Part shown: positions 39,840-51,218 of the stretch, in pieces
Layout: every line of letters starts with the position of its first letter
Numbering within the stretch: position 1 is the stretch's first letter
Source of the DNA: Oxyruncus cristatus
Lineage: Eukaryota; Chordata; Aves; Passeriformes; Cotingidae
Assembly: GCA_013399855.1 (NCBI GenBank)
Contig: VXAY01005255.1
Location: 432,114-496,113 of the forward strand
Direction of reading: 5' to 3'
DNA: 64,000 nt
Notes under the pieces: generated by a model
The model's input: the letters and a program-made list of their open reading frames with translations, nothing else
The model's database searches: none
What the model was told of the DNA's origin: nothing
Translations under genes and position numbers: made by a program

Positions 39840-40290
39840 AGCAGGGCTGCTCTATGGGGGCAGGATGAGCCAGGAGTCAAAAAGGGAATGCAGCCCAGGC
39901 AGTGCCCTCACTGAACAGGATGCAGTCCTGCAGCAGGGTGAGCTGATTAACCGTGTCTAGGGCCCAGCCAGGGAGTGCAGCCAGGAGCAACAGGAGATGG
40001 AGCCAAAGGTAAGACAAGAGTCAAGGCCATCTCACAGGTCTTAGAGTATCCATTATACAGAACTGCAGACAAGGCTATAATACAGGGCTGAGGGGTGTAC
40101 CCAGGAGAGAGGTCCACTAGCAGAACCTGGGACAGGTACACCTATGACATGGCTAGAGCAAAGACTGTGTGCCCAGGTGCGATGTACCATGAGAAACTCT
40201 GTGTGATGCACCTAGAAACCCCAGCTGAGGCTGATGAGGGCAGTCAGGGCCTGTTGGGGGCCTCAGGGCCCCATCATAGATATAGAAAGA
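39840..40290. repeat. Possible G+C-rich interspersed repeat, family unknown
   Basis: An intronic block richer in G+C than its surroundings, with recurring CAGCC/GCAGG/AGCCAGG words. It resembles low-copy avian repeats but I cannot name the family. It has no open frame of note. The limits are approximate. Confidence 0.25.
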
Positions 40291-40462
40291 AAATAATTGT
40301 AAAACAAAAACAGAATTAGAATTTCTCTCCAGTTTCTTAATGTCAAGGGCTCAATACTGATGCATGTGCCTCATATAGATGATATACACATCAGCCTGAA
40401 AAATATCTGTTTGGAGTAGTCCTAAAGATTAGCAGCTTGATCTCTTGTAAATTTTACTGTAG

Positions 40463-40557
40463 ATTATGTGACCACCTTGGGAAAACCTGTGGCTTCTCGG
40501 TATGCAGATGGTCTGTTTCCTCAGTACAAGAGAGCGCAAGATGGCAGCGTGTATAAT
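40463..40557 (+). CDS. VWA3B: VWA3B exon: RY...DGSVYN segment
   Basis: 95 nt between TTTTACTGTAG and AAT|GTAAGT. It starts in phase 1 (G from the previous exon plus AT gives Asp) and ends in phase 0. It encodes DYVTTLGKPVASRYADGLFP followed by QYKRAQDGSVYN. It continues the N-terminal module: an RY-D pair, then a DGSVYN strand. A similar RYCD...DGSV arrangement recurs in the exon at 62789. Confidence 0.9.
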
Positions 40558-41329
40558 GTAAGTGTGGCTGACTTGTGGTAACTTCCCTGTGCACTTAGAA
40601 GTTATTATCACTGTGGCAGAATGATGTGACTAAACTGCCTCCCTGTGTCCTAAAATACTTACATTCTTTGTGAGAACTTTATTTTTTGATAATTTTTTCC
40701 TCTTTTCTGTCAAACTGTTAGTGATAACCATCAGTGGTAGAAAAGCTAGCTATCTTTTTTCATTTCAAAGTCTTATGCTCTTGCCTTGCTGCAGCATTGC
40801 AGTAAATCTTCTCCAGACAAGATGCAGTTTCTAAGCAACATTTACCCTGTCTTGAAAGAGGGAACCCTTAAAAAGAAGATGCTCAGAATGAGTTAAAAAC
40901 CCCGAAATCATAATCAATAAAACAAGGCAGGGTGCTGAAATAAGAAGACAAAATGCGCTGTCATTGCCAATGCAAAGCACTGCTTTGCTTAGTGCCAGCA
41001 GGTCACAAAAGGCTCAGCCTATTCTGTAGAGACAGCTAGCTGGATCTCTGCCCAGGCTTATGTTCTACGGAATGTCTTAGCAACAGCTGCTGGCGGCCCC
41101 ATTGTTAAGAGGACGGATTCTGATTGAAGAGATCTGCCTGTGAGTGGGGAAGGGAGAGAGTTAATTTATAAAGGATTTTAAAAAAACAAATGGCTTGTCA
41201 TTTTTTCTGCTGACTAGAGTAACTTCTGAGGCAAAAGGATTAAAAATGGGTAAAGAACCATTTCAGGGAGCCTTTTTCCCTCATTTTTTCCCATTAATTC
41301 CATATGAAATATCTACATAATGTCTTTTA

Positions 41330-41835
41330 ATCTTAGGACATGTTGTGAGCAGCAGGGAAAACATTTTTGCCACTATACAAGATCTGGTCAGATCTCATTT
41401 AGGATATTGTGTACAATATTGTGTACAATTATCACAGGCTGAGATGAAGCAATTCCAACCAGAGCAGGTACTGGGAAGAGCTAGTAGGGTGAACTGCAAT
41501 GGAGGGCTGATCTTATAAGAGGGCTTGGTTGATGCTGAAATGTAAGTCTGACAAAGACTGATAATATATATGGTAGTGTTATTGCCCTTGAATGCTACAG
41601 AAAGGCAAATAACAGGGATAGAGAAAAACTATGATTTTCTATGCTAAAGGGCATGCTAGTCCAAAAATAAATGGGTATGAATTGCCATGAATAAAATTCA
41701 GCTGGACAGTCAGAAGTTTTCCAGCCCTCAGAGAAATGGAAATCTGGACTGGCTAAATACAAGTAAGAGGGAATTGCAAGAAAACTTCTTTATTTTAATA
41801 TGGAATTTGGTCAGTGTAGTGCAATAAGCTTCTTT
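41330..41835 (+). mobile_element. Old CR1/L3-like LINE fragment
   Basis: On the + strand CAAGATCTGGTCAGATCTCA and TTTAGGATATTGTGTACAAT translate to a decayed form of the conserved LVRPHLEYCVQ-type segment near the C-terminus of CR1/L3 ORF2 proteins. The following several hundred bases resemble a LINE 3' region. It is heavily decayed with no open frame, and both limits are uncertain. Confidence 0.45.
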
Positions 41836-42904
41836 GTATGAGTCTGACTGTCATAGGAGGAAGCTGAGTTTTTAAATGCTTCTTCCCAGGCCTACATTCC
41901 TTTGGCAGACTGCCTGAGACTCTGTATCTGGGAGGCGCATTACAGGGCACTAGCTGATATTAAAGGACACAGAAAAATACAAATGAGAGGGAGAACTGTG
42001 CAGACTGACACAGAAGATTACTTCTTCGTGAGAAATGTTCTTGTTTAAAAACATTTGTATCTCCAAGGTTTTGTACTTAGTCCCGGAAAGGAAGTTAGAG
42101 ATAGAAGGCAATCAGTGAATCGGCTCACATGGGTCAGAGATTTTGGGGGAATATCTTTACTGGAATCTCTGGTGCATTTTTAAACCCACAGGTCATGGTG
42201 AATGTGTATACATGTATTCATAGGGAGGATCTGCTGGTTTTAATTTTAATACTGAGTCTAGATTTTTCTTACATTTCTGAAATGGTATGGGAAGTTTTAG
42301 TTGTTGATTGCAGTTATCTGAACTAAATTTGTCTAACCACCTACCTGCAAATAGTTAATTTGTAATGCTGGCTATTTTTAGTGAAGTAATAGTACAAACG
42401 AGAAACATTTTGCATTTTCCTTTCAAATGCTAAAGACAAGGTGGAGATTGAAGTGCCCCAAAACCAAACAGTATGCTCCCTTGTATTGCTGTAAAAAAAT
42501 TTTAAGAGCCAATCAAAATTCTAGTCTAAGAAGGTACAAAGTTTCTCTGTCTTGTTTGTTCACCCATCTGCTCTGCAGCCCTTTCTACATCCTAGACTGT
42601 GTTCAGCTCATTCTAATTGCTTCAGTTTTGAGACAGACAAGTCAGACAACCCACTGGCACTGTCCCATGCTCATATAAAAAGATTATGAAAAGCAATTAG
42701 GAACAAAATGCAGTGCCTTTTCTTTATAGCTTAGATGCATTTGTCAAGTATTTGCTCGTGAAATAGTGGAAGGAAAATGGGTTGTTCCTTGGTTGGCATA
42801 TCTGACACTCGCAAACCAGCTATTGCAGCTGTGCTAAGCTTGGGGCTGCATTTGTATTATTTGTTTTGATGTTCAATTTCTTTCTCTCCCTTATTTAAAT
42901 AAAG

Positions 42905-43155
42905 CTGACAGCCAAAAAAGAACTGATCCTTCATTTTGTGGATTGTCTAATGGGAGCTATTGAGCTGTATAAGCAGCGAATGGAATGGTTAACCAGTGAG
43001 AGCCGGCAGATATTTGGCGTGATTCAAGAACGGTGCATTGTCATTGTTTTGGATTTTGGCACTGCAGCTCCAACTGAATTTGATCTATGTCGGGATGCAC
43101 TTTCTATGGTACTTGTGGAACAGGTGATCCAAATTGCCAGATTCAACCTCATTCG
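42905..43155 (+). CDS. VWA3B: VWA3B exon: start of VWA-like domain
   Basis: 251 nt between TTTAAATAAAG and CG|GTAAGC, entering in phase 0 and leaving in phase 2. It encodes LTAKKELILHFVDCLMGAIE, then YKQRMEWLTSESRQIFGVIQ (a helix leading into the fold), then CIVIVLDFGTAAPTEFDLCR and DALSMVL...QIARFNLIR. CIVIVLDF is the first beta strand of a VWA fold and FDLCRDALSMVL the first helix. The position normally occupied by the metal-binding DxSxS motif reads DFGTA, so the site looks degenerate. A CR1 begins about 12 bp after the donor. Confidence 0.93.
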
Positions 43156-43167
43156 GTAAGCAGAAAG

Positions 43168-43540
43168 AATCATAGAATCATAGAGTGGTTTGGGTTGGAA
43201 GACACCTTTCTGGTCCAACACCCCTGCGATGAGCAGGGACACATTCCACTGGATGACATTGCTCAAAGCCCCATCGAGCCTGACCTTGAATGTTTCCAGG
43301 GATGAGATGTCTCCCACCTCTTTGGGCAACCTGTTTCTGTGGTTCAGTACCCTCATTGTAAAAAAATTCTTCCCTATATCTAGTCTGAATCTACTTTCTT
43401 TTAGTTTAAAACCATCACCCCTTCTCCTATTGCTACAGGCCCTACTAAAAAGTCTCTTTCAATTTTTCTTGTAAGTCCCTTTAAGAGCTGAAAGGCCACG
43501 ATCAGATCTGCCCAGAGCCTTCTCCAGGCTGAACAAAGAA
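43168..43540 (-). mobile_element. CR1 LINE, 5'-truncated, minus strand
   Basis: The + strand begins AATCATAGAATCATAGAGTG and continues GGTTTGGGTTGGAAGACACC, the reverse complement of a CR1 3' end. It extends to about TTCTCCAGGCTGAACAAAG. There are no intact reading frames. Its 3' terminal repeat lies about 12 bp inside the intron from the VWA3B donor at 43156. Confidence 0.9.
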
Positions 43541-44312
43541 GTCCATGTTGGCCCATTGCTGGAGAATATAAATGAATTGCATATTATATAGACATGTACT
43601 TGTCTATAGATGCTTTCTGTACTGTAAATTGTCATGATTCATGTCATGCTCGTATCTATAGATTTTCCACCCCTAGTCACTTGAACTTGCTAGTTCCATT
43701 TAAAAGAAGACCACTGCTACCACGAAGAACAGATAAGAGGAACAGAACCCAAATACTGATATTTGCCGTCTACAAATGTAGCAGAGAAAGAGAGGTGGAC
43801 TTTACAATAGCAGTAGTGCCTTTCAGGCATTGAAGTATTCGAGAGTGAAAAAGTGAGGTCCTGTCTGATGGCCTAGGCATTACATCTTTAGGCATTACAG
43901 ATTTTTGCCTTACAGCAAAATTAACACTCCACCAAGTGCCCTTTTGTATTTCTATAGCTTTCCATGGTCACAGAAATCAGTAGCAGAAATGGGAAACAAT
44001 ATAGATTTCCATAACAAAAGGCAAGCGTTTGTTCCCTAAAAGGAGTAGATGAATTAGTGTTTAGTTACAAATAGAAGAATAGAAGTAGCTCTGCAAATTT
44101 TACCTGTCTCTGCAAAAATTCTCATATGCATGAAAGTTTGAAATGATGCACAACTTAGTTCATATAATTTTAAAATTTGTTCCACAATGCTAACTTGCAA
44201 CTGCACTGTGGTTCTTAATGTTATTTTACCCAAGCATTGTCTAACAGATTTGTACTGCTCTACTGCTCTATCTTAATTCTCTAGACTGTGATACAACTGA
44301 GATTTGAAAAAA
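43541..44312. other. Intron sequence, nothing recognised
   Basis: AT-rich intronic DNA between two CR1 copies. No feature was recognised. Confidence 0.4.
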
Positions 44313-44313
44313 A

Positions 44314-44490
44314 GAATAATAGAATCATAGAATGGTTTGAGTTGGAAGGGACATTAAAGACCACCTAGTTCCAATGCCCCTGTCATGGGCAGAGACACCA
44401 ACTAGACCAGGTTGCTCAAAGCCCCATCCAACCTGGCCTTGAACACTTCCAGAGTTGGGGCATCCACAGTTTCTTCGGGCTGCCTGTTGC
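44314..44490 (-). mobile_element. CR1 LINE 3' end, minus strand
   Basis: AATAATAGAATCATAGAATG, then GTTTGAGTTGGAAGGGACAT and CAACCTGGCCTTGAACACTT, are the reverse complement of a CR1 3' region. The similarity stops at the tandem repeat that follows. Confidence 0.9.
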
Positions 44491-44497
44491 AAAAGTA

Positions 44498-44577
44498 GGT
44501 ATTTTCCAAAGCAGATATTTTCCAAAGTAGATATTTTCCAAAGCAGATAACATCCAAAGCAGATAACTTCCATAGCT
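44498..44577. repeat. 16-bp tandem repeat, five copies
   Basis: Five consecutive 16-base units of the form GATATTTTCCAAAGCA (44498-44513, 44514-44529, 44530-44545, 44546-44561, 44562-44577). The first three differ by one to three bases, the fourth carries AACA for TTTT-type changes, and the last is the most diverged. The array abuts the truncated end of the CR1 at 44314. Confidence 0.85.
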
Positions 44578-45404
44578 TTTGAGAAGAACAGAGAACTATT
44601 TCTTTAAAAATGACCTGCAAAGCCAAGTCAAAATTGAGACATAATAATTAAGTTCGATTCATTTGGTTTTGCAGGAGAGAGACAAAGGACAATGCAGCAT
44701 ATAAATTATTCCTTTAAAGGAATCTTGGGATACATATTTGTCTTTTATATTTGCAGGAAACTCTTCAAAATAGTGCCTAATGGAATGTCACAGATACTGA
44801 AACCAGTTGGTTTTTTAATTCCTTTTAGTCTTTTTATGTATAAATGCATAGGCAAACATGCTCATTTGCTTTGTACTTCTTCCAGTAAGACCAAGCCCTT
44901 TAACAACTAAAATATTAACAAGCTTAGCATCACAAATTTCATTTCTGATAGGTACAAATATATACTAAACCTTGACAGTAGCTAAAGATCAGCCTTACTA
45001 GAAAAAAAGTATCAGTTAAACTGTCTGACACAAAGGTTGTGCAGCAAGCTGTAGAATGAGACCTGTAGAAGACACTTTTTTTTTTCGTGCACCTTTTTTA
45101 AAAACCTGACTGAGTTTTTATGTTAAAGGGAGATACAAATCACAAACTCTTTTTGACATACTTCAGGTGTCCTGACCCTACTTTGGAAAAGTTGTCTCAA
45201 AAAAATCATATATAACTACAGTATTTTTCTAATTATGTTATTTTCCCTCTGCTTCTTTTATTTCAAGTCTAGATTTAGTATCTGTGGCATATTGTAATTA
45301 TTACTTAAGAATATAAAAGAATTGTAATAATAGCAGAGCTCTGCTCTCTTGTTCTGCCAGCATTATTCTCACTATTTCTGATTTTTAGTTAATCTCATTT
45401 TCAG

Positions 45405-45564
45405 GGCTGCACAGGATCTTATGAAGTGGCAACAGAAACCTACGCCTGTGTCTGAGCATACTGTAAAGGCTGCTGTTATGTGGCTCTGGAAGCTGGACCA
45501 TATGACAGCTGTCAACCATACCAACTCTGCTGAAGCCCTGCTGGAAGCCATGGGTGATGAGGCG
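45405..45564 (+). CDS. VWA3B: VWA3B exon: VWA-like domain, middle
   Basis: 160 nt between CATTTTCAG and GCG|GTAAGC. Its first base completes the Arg codon from the previous exon and it ends in phase 0. It encodes AAQDLMKWQQKPTPVSEHTV, then KAAVMWLWKLDHMTAVNHTN and SAEALLEAMGDEA. The NHTNSAEALLEAM segment corresponds to the T-x-x-x-A-L helix of VWA domains that normally supplies a threonine to the metal site. The minus-strand open frame across this exon is a shadow. Confidence 0.93.
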
Positions 45565-46640
45565 GTAAGCTCATACATCTTTTCAGAAGCCTCAAGTAAA
45601 TCCAAGAATATACAATGCCAGACTGGCTGCTGTGATTTGCCCTGATGAATGTTGCAAAGATAAATATTAATGACAGCATTTGGAAAGTGGTTTTTTTCCC
45701 CACAAGTGTAGCTGCATACTGTGCTTACTGATGGCCTGTTTATGTAAATGTACTGTATTTTGAATGCAGAAACTTGTTTATTTTCTTTTCTGGAGTACCC
45801 AGAATAAATAACGTATTCAATCATTAAGGGAAAGAGAAAGTATCTTCCCTTCACTTTCTCTGCTATATATATTTTTCAGGGTTTCAAGCTCGTGAGAAAA
45901 TTGTTAGTATCAACATTATTGAAGACAGAGAAACCATTTTTATTTTGTTATGTATCCAACATTCTAATGAAAAATTATATTTAAAATCCAAAATAGTGGT
46001 ACAGAGATTTATGTAAGCATTAACTCATGGTAGGGATACACAGATCCTTTTTCACCAGCCAGGTTATAGATTCCGTCATGACAGGTTAGAGTTTCTATCA
46101 TGACAGAGACAAAGCCATGCACAGTTATTCCTGGAATTAAATGCTGTTAATTTCTAAAAGTACCATATTACTTTATTCATTATAGCAGAGTCACAAGACA
46201 TGAAACATATGTACTATAATTTGAGATAAAACTTGCATTGTTAAAGAGATATTTTATGACATTTGCTTAAAATGTACATTGTTTCAGTTCCTTTATACCT
46301 GAATTTAATCGAAAATTGTGTCTACTGTATATGGAGTAGAATCATTGGTTTTAACTGCCACTAACATCCATCCTTGTGCACAGATCCAGTCCTACCTCAT
46401 TTGTAATTTCTTTCTGGGATGTAGCTTGAAGGAGAAGGTAAATTTAGCTGGAGTTACCTTCTGGTTCCCTGTGCTGCTGGATTCTTATCCAGATGAACCT
46501 TGATGTCTGGAAACTGATATTAAAAAAGGAACTGTGTGAGGAACAAATTGTGCACCAGTGAGACTTTTTATGACTGCTTTTTAAAATGCCTCCTACATAA
46601 ATTTTATTAACATTTTCAATATTCAGTATAGTACTGCAGC

Positions 46641-47000
46641 TGCTGAGATCCCCCAGTAATGGATTGTAGTCCTTTAGCTGGAGGAGGTGGTGCTCCCCCT
46701 GGTTCCCTCACCACGTGGTCCCTAGAGCCCCGAGCAGAGCACAGAGACCACCGACAAGAGAGAGGCCGGAAAGAAACTTTACTGTTCCCCCGTTGGGTTA
46801 GTTAAAGGTTAGGTACATTAGCATACATCCAATCAGGGAGCTGAGAACACCTTAGCCACCGCCCATAGGGCCTAGGTTTCACAGCCAATGGGAAAGGTAC
46901 AGGGGATTTCTGGGAAACTGAGTTTTTCAGGGAAAGGGTGTTTCTTGCAGAACAGTATTATAATTGGTTTGTGGAACAGGTTTGCTAATTTCTTTATTAG
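46641..47000 (-). mobile_element. Solo-LTR-like element, minus strand
   Basis: Read on the minus strand it has CCAAT-type boxes (CCCATTGGCTG, CTGATTGGATG), then ACGGGGGAACAGTAAAGTTT, CTTTCCGGCC and GTCTCTGTGCTCTGCTCGG, and ends GGGGGATCTCAGCA at 46641. This order (promoter boxes, an AGTAAA signal, then a GT-rich U5-like end and terminal CA) is that of an endogenous retrovirus LTR. I could not find the other terminus or a clean target-site duplication, so the right limit is approximate. No internal retroviral coding sequence is recognised next to it. Confidence 0.5.
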
Positions 47001-48990
47001 CTTCAGAAGTCCACCTTTGAGAGAACTTCTTCCACTGTACATGTTGGAGGTCGATTGCTACGTAGTACTGATTTCCTGGTGGGTAACTAAAACCATATTT
47101 AGATTTCAGTATTGTTTGGATGAAAAAAGTCTTGTTGGACCTGGTGGCTCTCTGTTTGAATAACAGAAATTAAAATCTGTCCGATAGTGAGACATCTATT
47201 ATTTTTGTCTGGATATTGGTGTGCTAAGGGGCAATATGGGGGAGTCAACTGTGGCAGGTGCTCAACATAAAAAACCCTTCAATTACTCCTAAATAGAGAC
47301 ATTATCATTCGTAACTGGCAATTCACTTGAGTGCAAATGTCACTGTACTGCAGCTGGTGGAGACCCCATTCAGTCCTAGGCAAAAGCTGTCTACTTACTG
47401 AGCTGTCATAAATGACTCATTCCTCAGAAATGGCTTCATCAAAAGGAATTGCTCCAAAAGAATCTCTCTTTTTTTTCACCCTATACAGGGCTCTTCCTGT
47501 CATTCCTTTAGCTGGCCTTTTCTTCCCATGTGTGGTGACTCCTTAGACTTCCTTTCCTCATGAACTGTCTTCTTCTGTAAGGTTGCACTCTTTGGAGCTC
47601 TACAAGCCACAGATGCCTCCACAGTGTCTAACCTGTGATTCTGTACAGGTGCCACTCCACCAAGTGTGGATCACCCATCCAAAATATGCCTCCCCACCAA
47701 GATCAAAACTGAGGAACTATTCATGTTGTTCTCCTTCCTGTTCTTGTATGAAGTTTGTTTGCTTGTTTAGATGAATAAATTACAATTTTCAAAATATGAA
47801 GGACTAAATTGAAAGGTTTCAACCTTTCCTCACTAATGTATAGGAACATTTCCTTTGCGGTATTTCATTGCTGGGTTTGAAGCTGAGTGAATTATCTGTG
47901 GTTAGCAATTTTTTAAAATTTTCTTGTGAGGTTCTGTATCAGCTATGCCCAACAGATGTCAGCATTTTGAAAAGTTGCAGAGGCAGGCAGTGTGAGAAAG
48001 TGTGAAAATTTCTATTCTTATTGAACATCAACTTTATGAATTATTGGCAATCTTAGGAGGGAGGTGGAGAAGATGTGAATCTGAAGGAACACAGGAAAAA
48101 GTGGATGTGCAATATGCATGCACTCCTCCGGGCCAGGAGCCTCTTCAGCAAAAGCAATAGAAACATGGTATTGTCCAAGAACTGAGTCTCATCTGGGAGA
48201 TCTGTGTGCATGCTCAGATAGCTTTTAGCTGCAGGAGGCAGAGAGGGAATTTTGTAAAACTGAACTAAAACACAGATAGGTGCAAGAGTTGCAAGAGTTC
48301 TTTCTTTTTGTTTCTGTGTACCTTTTTCTAAAGTTAACAAGTATTTTGTTAATCTTGAATTTTAATGAAGCACAACCATTCTTCTCTTTACCATTAGTAT
48401 TTGTCTAGAATTATCAGTGATGCTAGGACACCTGGTTGACCACAGACCTTCTTGCTCCCAAGCAATGGAGTCTGTACCTATGGGCCCTGCTTCCCATGGA
48501 GTGTTTCACCACTCTACAAAATCCAAGAGAAATTCAAGGCGGCAAGGTGCTCCTTTGTTAATTTGTCTGGTCAAGCCTAAGGTTGGGTTGCTGCTTGGGA
48601 GAGATGTCTTCTAGTGCTAAGGAACAGCCTAAGTAGTTGTGCCAAAACGTAGATGAGGGAGGAAACCTGAAATCCAGGAGTCCATGTCAGTTTGTATTCA
48701 TAAACTTACAATGTGGGATGGTACAGGGATCCTACAGCCTGGAGGCTTTGAGTACAAACTGGACGAAAGATATTCATGTGCTAGTCTGTTGACTCAGGAA
48801 ACTGAAATATAAATCAGTATCAAAGGCAGTAGAGGAAATGTATGAGCACACTTGGAGGTGATATTGAATTTGCTTTACTACTGCATGAAATTGTATGAGT
48901 GCAGAAACATTTCCTCAGTGCCATCCTGAACTCAAATAGTCATCTTCTCTTTTGTGGTGCTCATCCAGGGATTCCTAGTCATATTTGTAG
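47001..48990. other. Intron sequence, nothing recognised
   Basis: Part of the 5.5-kb VWA3B intron. It has a T run near 47468 and no exon. A 12-bp word, GTACTGCAGCTG at 47345-47356, repeats one at 46631-46642. Confidence 0.35.
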
Positions 48991-50185
48991 ATTCACAGAA
49001 TCACAGAATGGTTTGGCTTGGAAGGGACCTTAAAGATCATCTAGTTCCAACGCCCTGCCATTAACAGGGATGCCTTCCACTAGACCAGGTTGCTCAAAGC
49101 CCCATCCAACTTGGCCTTGAACACTTCCAGGGGTGGGGCATCTACAGTTTCTCTGGGAAACCTGTTCCAGTGCTTCACCATCCTCACAGTAAAGAATTTC
49201 ATCCTAATATCTAATCTACATCTGTTCTCCTTTATCTTAAGGTCCTTCCCCCTTGTCTTATCACTACATGCCTTTGTGAATAGTTCTCCAGCTTTCGTGT
49301 AGGCCCCTTTACATACTGGAAAGTGCCTTCTCCAGGCTGAACAACTCTTTCAGCCTGTCTTCATAGGAGACGTGTTCCAGCTCTCTGATCATCTTCATGG
49401 CTCTCTCTGGACTTGCTCCGTCAAATCCATGTCCTTCTTATGTTGGGGACCGTGGAGTTGGACACAGTATTCCAGGACAAGAGTAGAGTAGAGGGTGAGA
49501 CTCACCTCCCTGGACCTGCTGGCCATGCTGCTTTTAGTACATCCCAGGACATATCTGGCTTTCTGGGCTGTGAGTGCGCATTGCTGACTCGTGTTGAGCT
49601 TCTCATCAGCCAACACACCCAAGTCCTTCACCCGAGGACTGCTCTAAAGCCATTATCCACCCAGCCTCTACTTGTGCTTAGGATTGCCCTGACTCAGGTG
49701 CAGGACCTTGCACTTGGCCTTGTTGAACTTCATGAGGTTCACACTGGTCCACCTATGAAGCCTGTTCAGGTCCCTCTGGATGGCATCCCTTCCCTCCAGC
49801 GTATTGACCACACCGCATAATTTGGTGTCACTGACAAACTTGATCTCACTGTCCATGTCACCGACAAAGATGTTAAAAGTTGCTGGTCCCAGTACCAACC
49901 CCTGAGGAACACCAATTATTGCTGGTCTCCACATGTACATCGAGCTGTTGACCATAAATCTTTGAGTGCAACATCCAGTCAATTCCTTATCCACTGAGAG
50001 GTCCATCCATCAAATCCCTGTCTCTCCAGATTTGAAACAAAGTGTCAAATACTTAGCATAAATCCATGTAGATGAAGTCAGTAATCCCATTGTAGAAGGT
50101 CACCAAATTTGTCAGGCATGATTTGCCCTTAGTGAACTCATGTTCACTGTCACCAGTCAGCTTATTTTTCATGTGCCTTGTTCTA
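48991..50185 (-). mobile_element. CR1 LINE, about 1.2 kb, with reverse-transcriptase remnant
   Basis: The 3' end is at the left (ATTCACAGAATCACAGAATG). Reading leftward on the minus strand, about 50006-49668 encodes a reverse-transcriptase segment with IGVPQGLVLGPATFNIFVGD, then FVSDTKLCGVV (from the FADDTKL catalytic motif; the first Asp of the DD pair is replaced by Ser) and LMKFNKAKCKVLHL. About 49631-49395 encodes the C-terminal [12 protein letters not shown] and [19 protein letters not shown]. The two segments are separated by stops, and more CR1 homology continues to about 50185. It is 5'-truncated and inactive, and lies antisense in the VWA3B intron. Confidence 0.92.
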
Positions 50186-51048
50186 GTTTTAAGATTATCT
50201 GCTCCATGAGAGTATTTGAGTGTATTTTCAATTAAGCTACTATTTATTAGATATTTATCAATAGGTATGTATCATTACATAGGACTGATATACTGTATGT
50301 ATTGTCTTGAAAACCATTGTGGGTTAGCTGTTTGTTTAATTTGGTTTTAGTGATGGTGAAAATTCAAGAAACATACCATGAGGATTGTTAGCATGGGTAA
50401 GTTCAGGTAACATAAAATCCCTCATAATGTAATACTCAAGCAATAACTGAAGGGCATTTCTTTAGCTTCTCTCTCTTCTTGCAATAGCATTTTCAGAATA
50501 TAAGTGTATTTGGCCATATAAACCTGCCAAGCTCCCTCTACTTGGGAATTTTAAAAAATACAAAATATCTGTAAATACCAGCAGTAGCATTCAAATAATG
50601 ATGCTTCTTTCCTAGCCTCAAAATACATACCGGCAGTAAAACTATGTCTGGTATAAAAATTCCTACAGATTTTCAGCCCTGGCAAGGCACCAACATAGCA
50701 TGTTTCTTTATAAAAGTGTAATGTGGCACAGAACCTTGTCCTTCCTTACTCTTCTCTTTGATTTCAGTTAACTTCTGTGGAAAGAGGGTTGCATTGGGCA
50801 GAATCAGATCGAGGGCTGTGAATCAGGCTCTCTTCTCACTTCAGGAGATTTTGTGTGGAATTCACTTGAATTATTAGCATAAATGAGAGGAAGAACCAAA
50901 GGTCTGAAAATCTTACTGCTCAAATAATGCGTCTGTTCTACCAAATTGTCCTATCAATACGTAGCACAGGACAGTGCTTGAATAAATGCCAGACATTTAT
51001 GTAAAACAGTGTCTTCCACTTGCCAATTTTCTTTCTGTTTAATGACAG
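50186..51048. other. Intron sequence, nothing recognised
   Basis: AT-rich end of the 5.5-kb intron, closing with a TTTCTTTCTG tract and the acceptor AATGACAG. Confidence 0.45.
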
Positions 51049-51218
51049 GTTGAAGCCGTTTATTACTTTGCTGTGGGTGATGTTCCAGTGGACACAAAAC
51101 AGCTACTGCTTACAAAGGTTTCTGGTGGTCCCTGTCCGATCAACACTGTGTCTTTCAATGCTAGGGAAGATGAAACTATTATTTTTCTAAAGGAGCTGAG
51201 CCGCTTGGCCTCTGGCAG
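51049..51218 (+). CDS. VWA3B: VWA3B exon: VWA-like domain, later strands
   Basis: 170 nt between AATGACAG and GGCAG|GTATGA, entering in phase 0 and leaving in phase 2. It encodes VEAVYYFAVGDVPVDTKQLL, then LTKVSGGPCPINTVSFNARE and DETIIFLKELSRLASG. VEAVYYFAVGDVP corresponds to the VWA strand that usually reads IYLLTDG with an acidic metal-site residue, and PINTVSFNA to the next strand. FLKELSRLASGR is the final helix of the fold. Confidence 0.93.

Noticed and set aside
45372..45854. 160-codon minus-strand open frame
   Set aside because: Antisense shadow of the VWA3B exon at 45405-45564 and its flanking introns.
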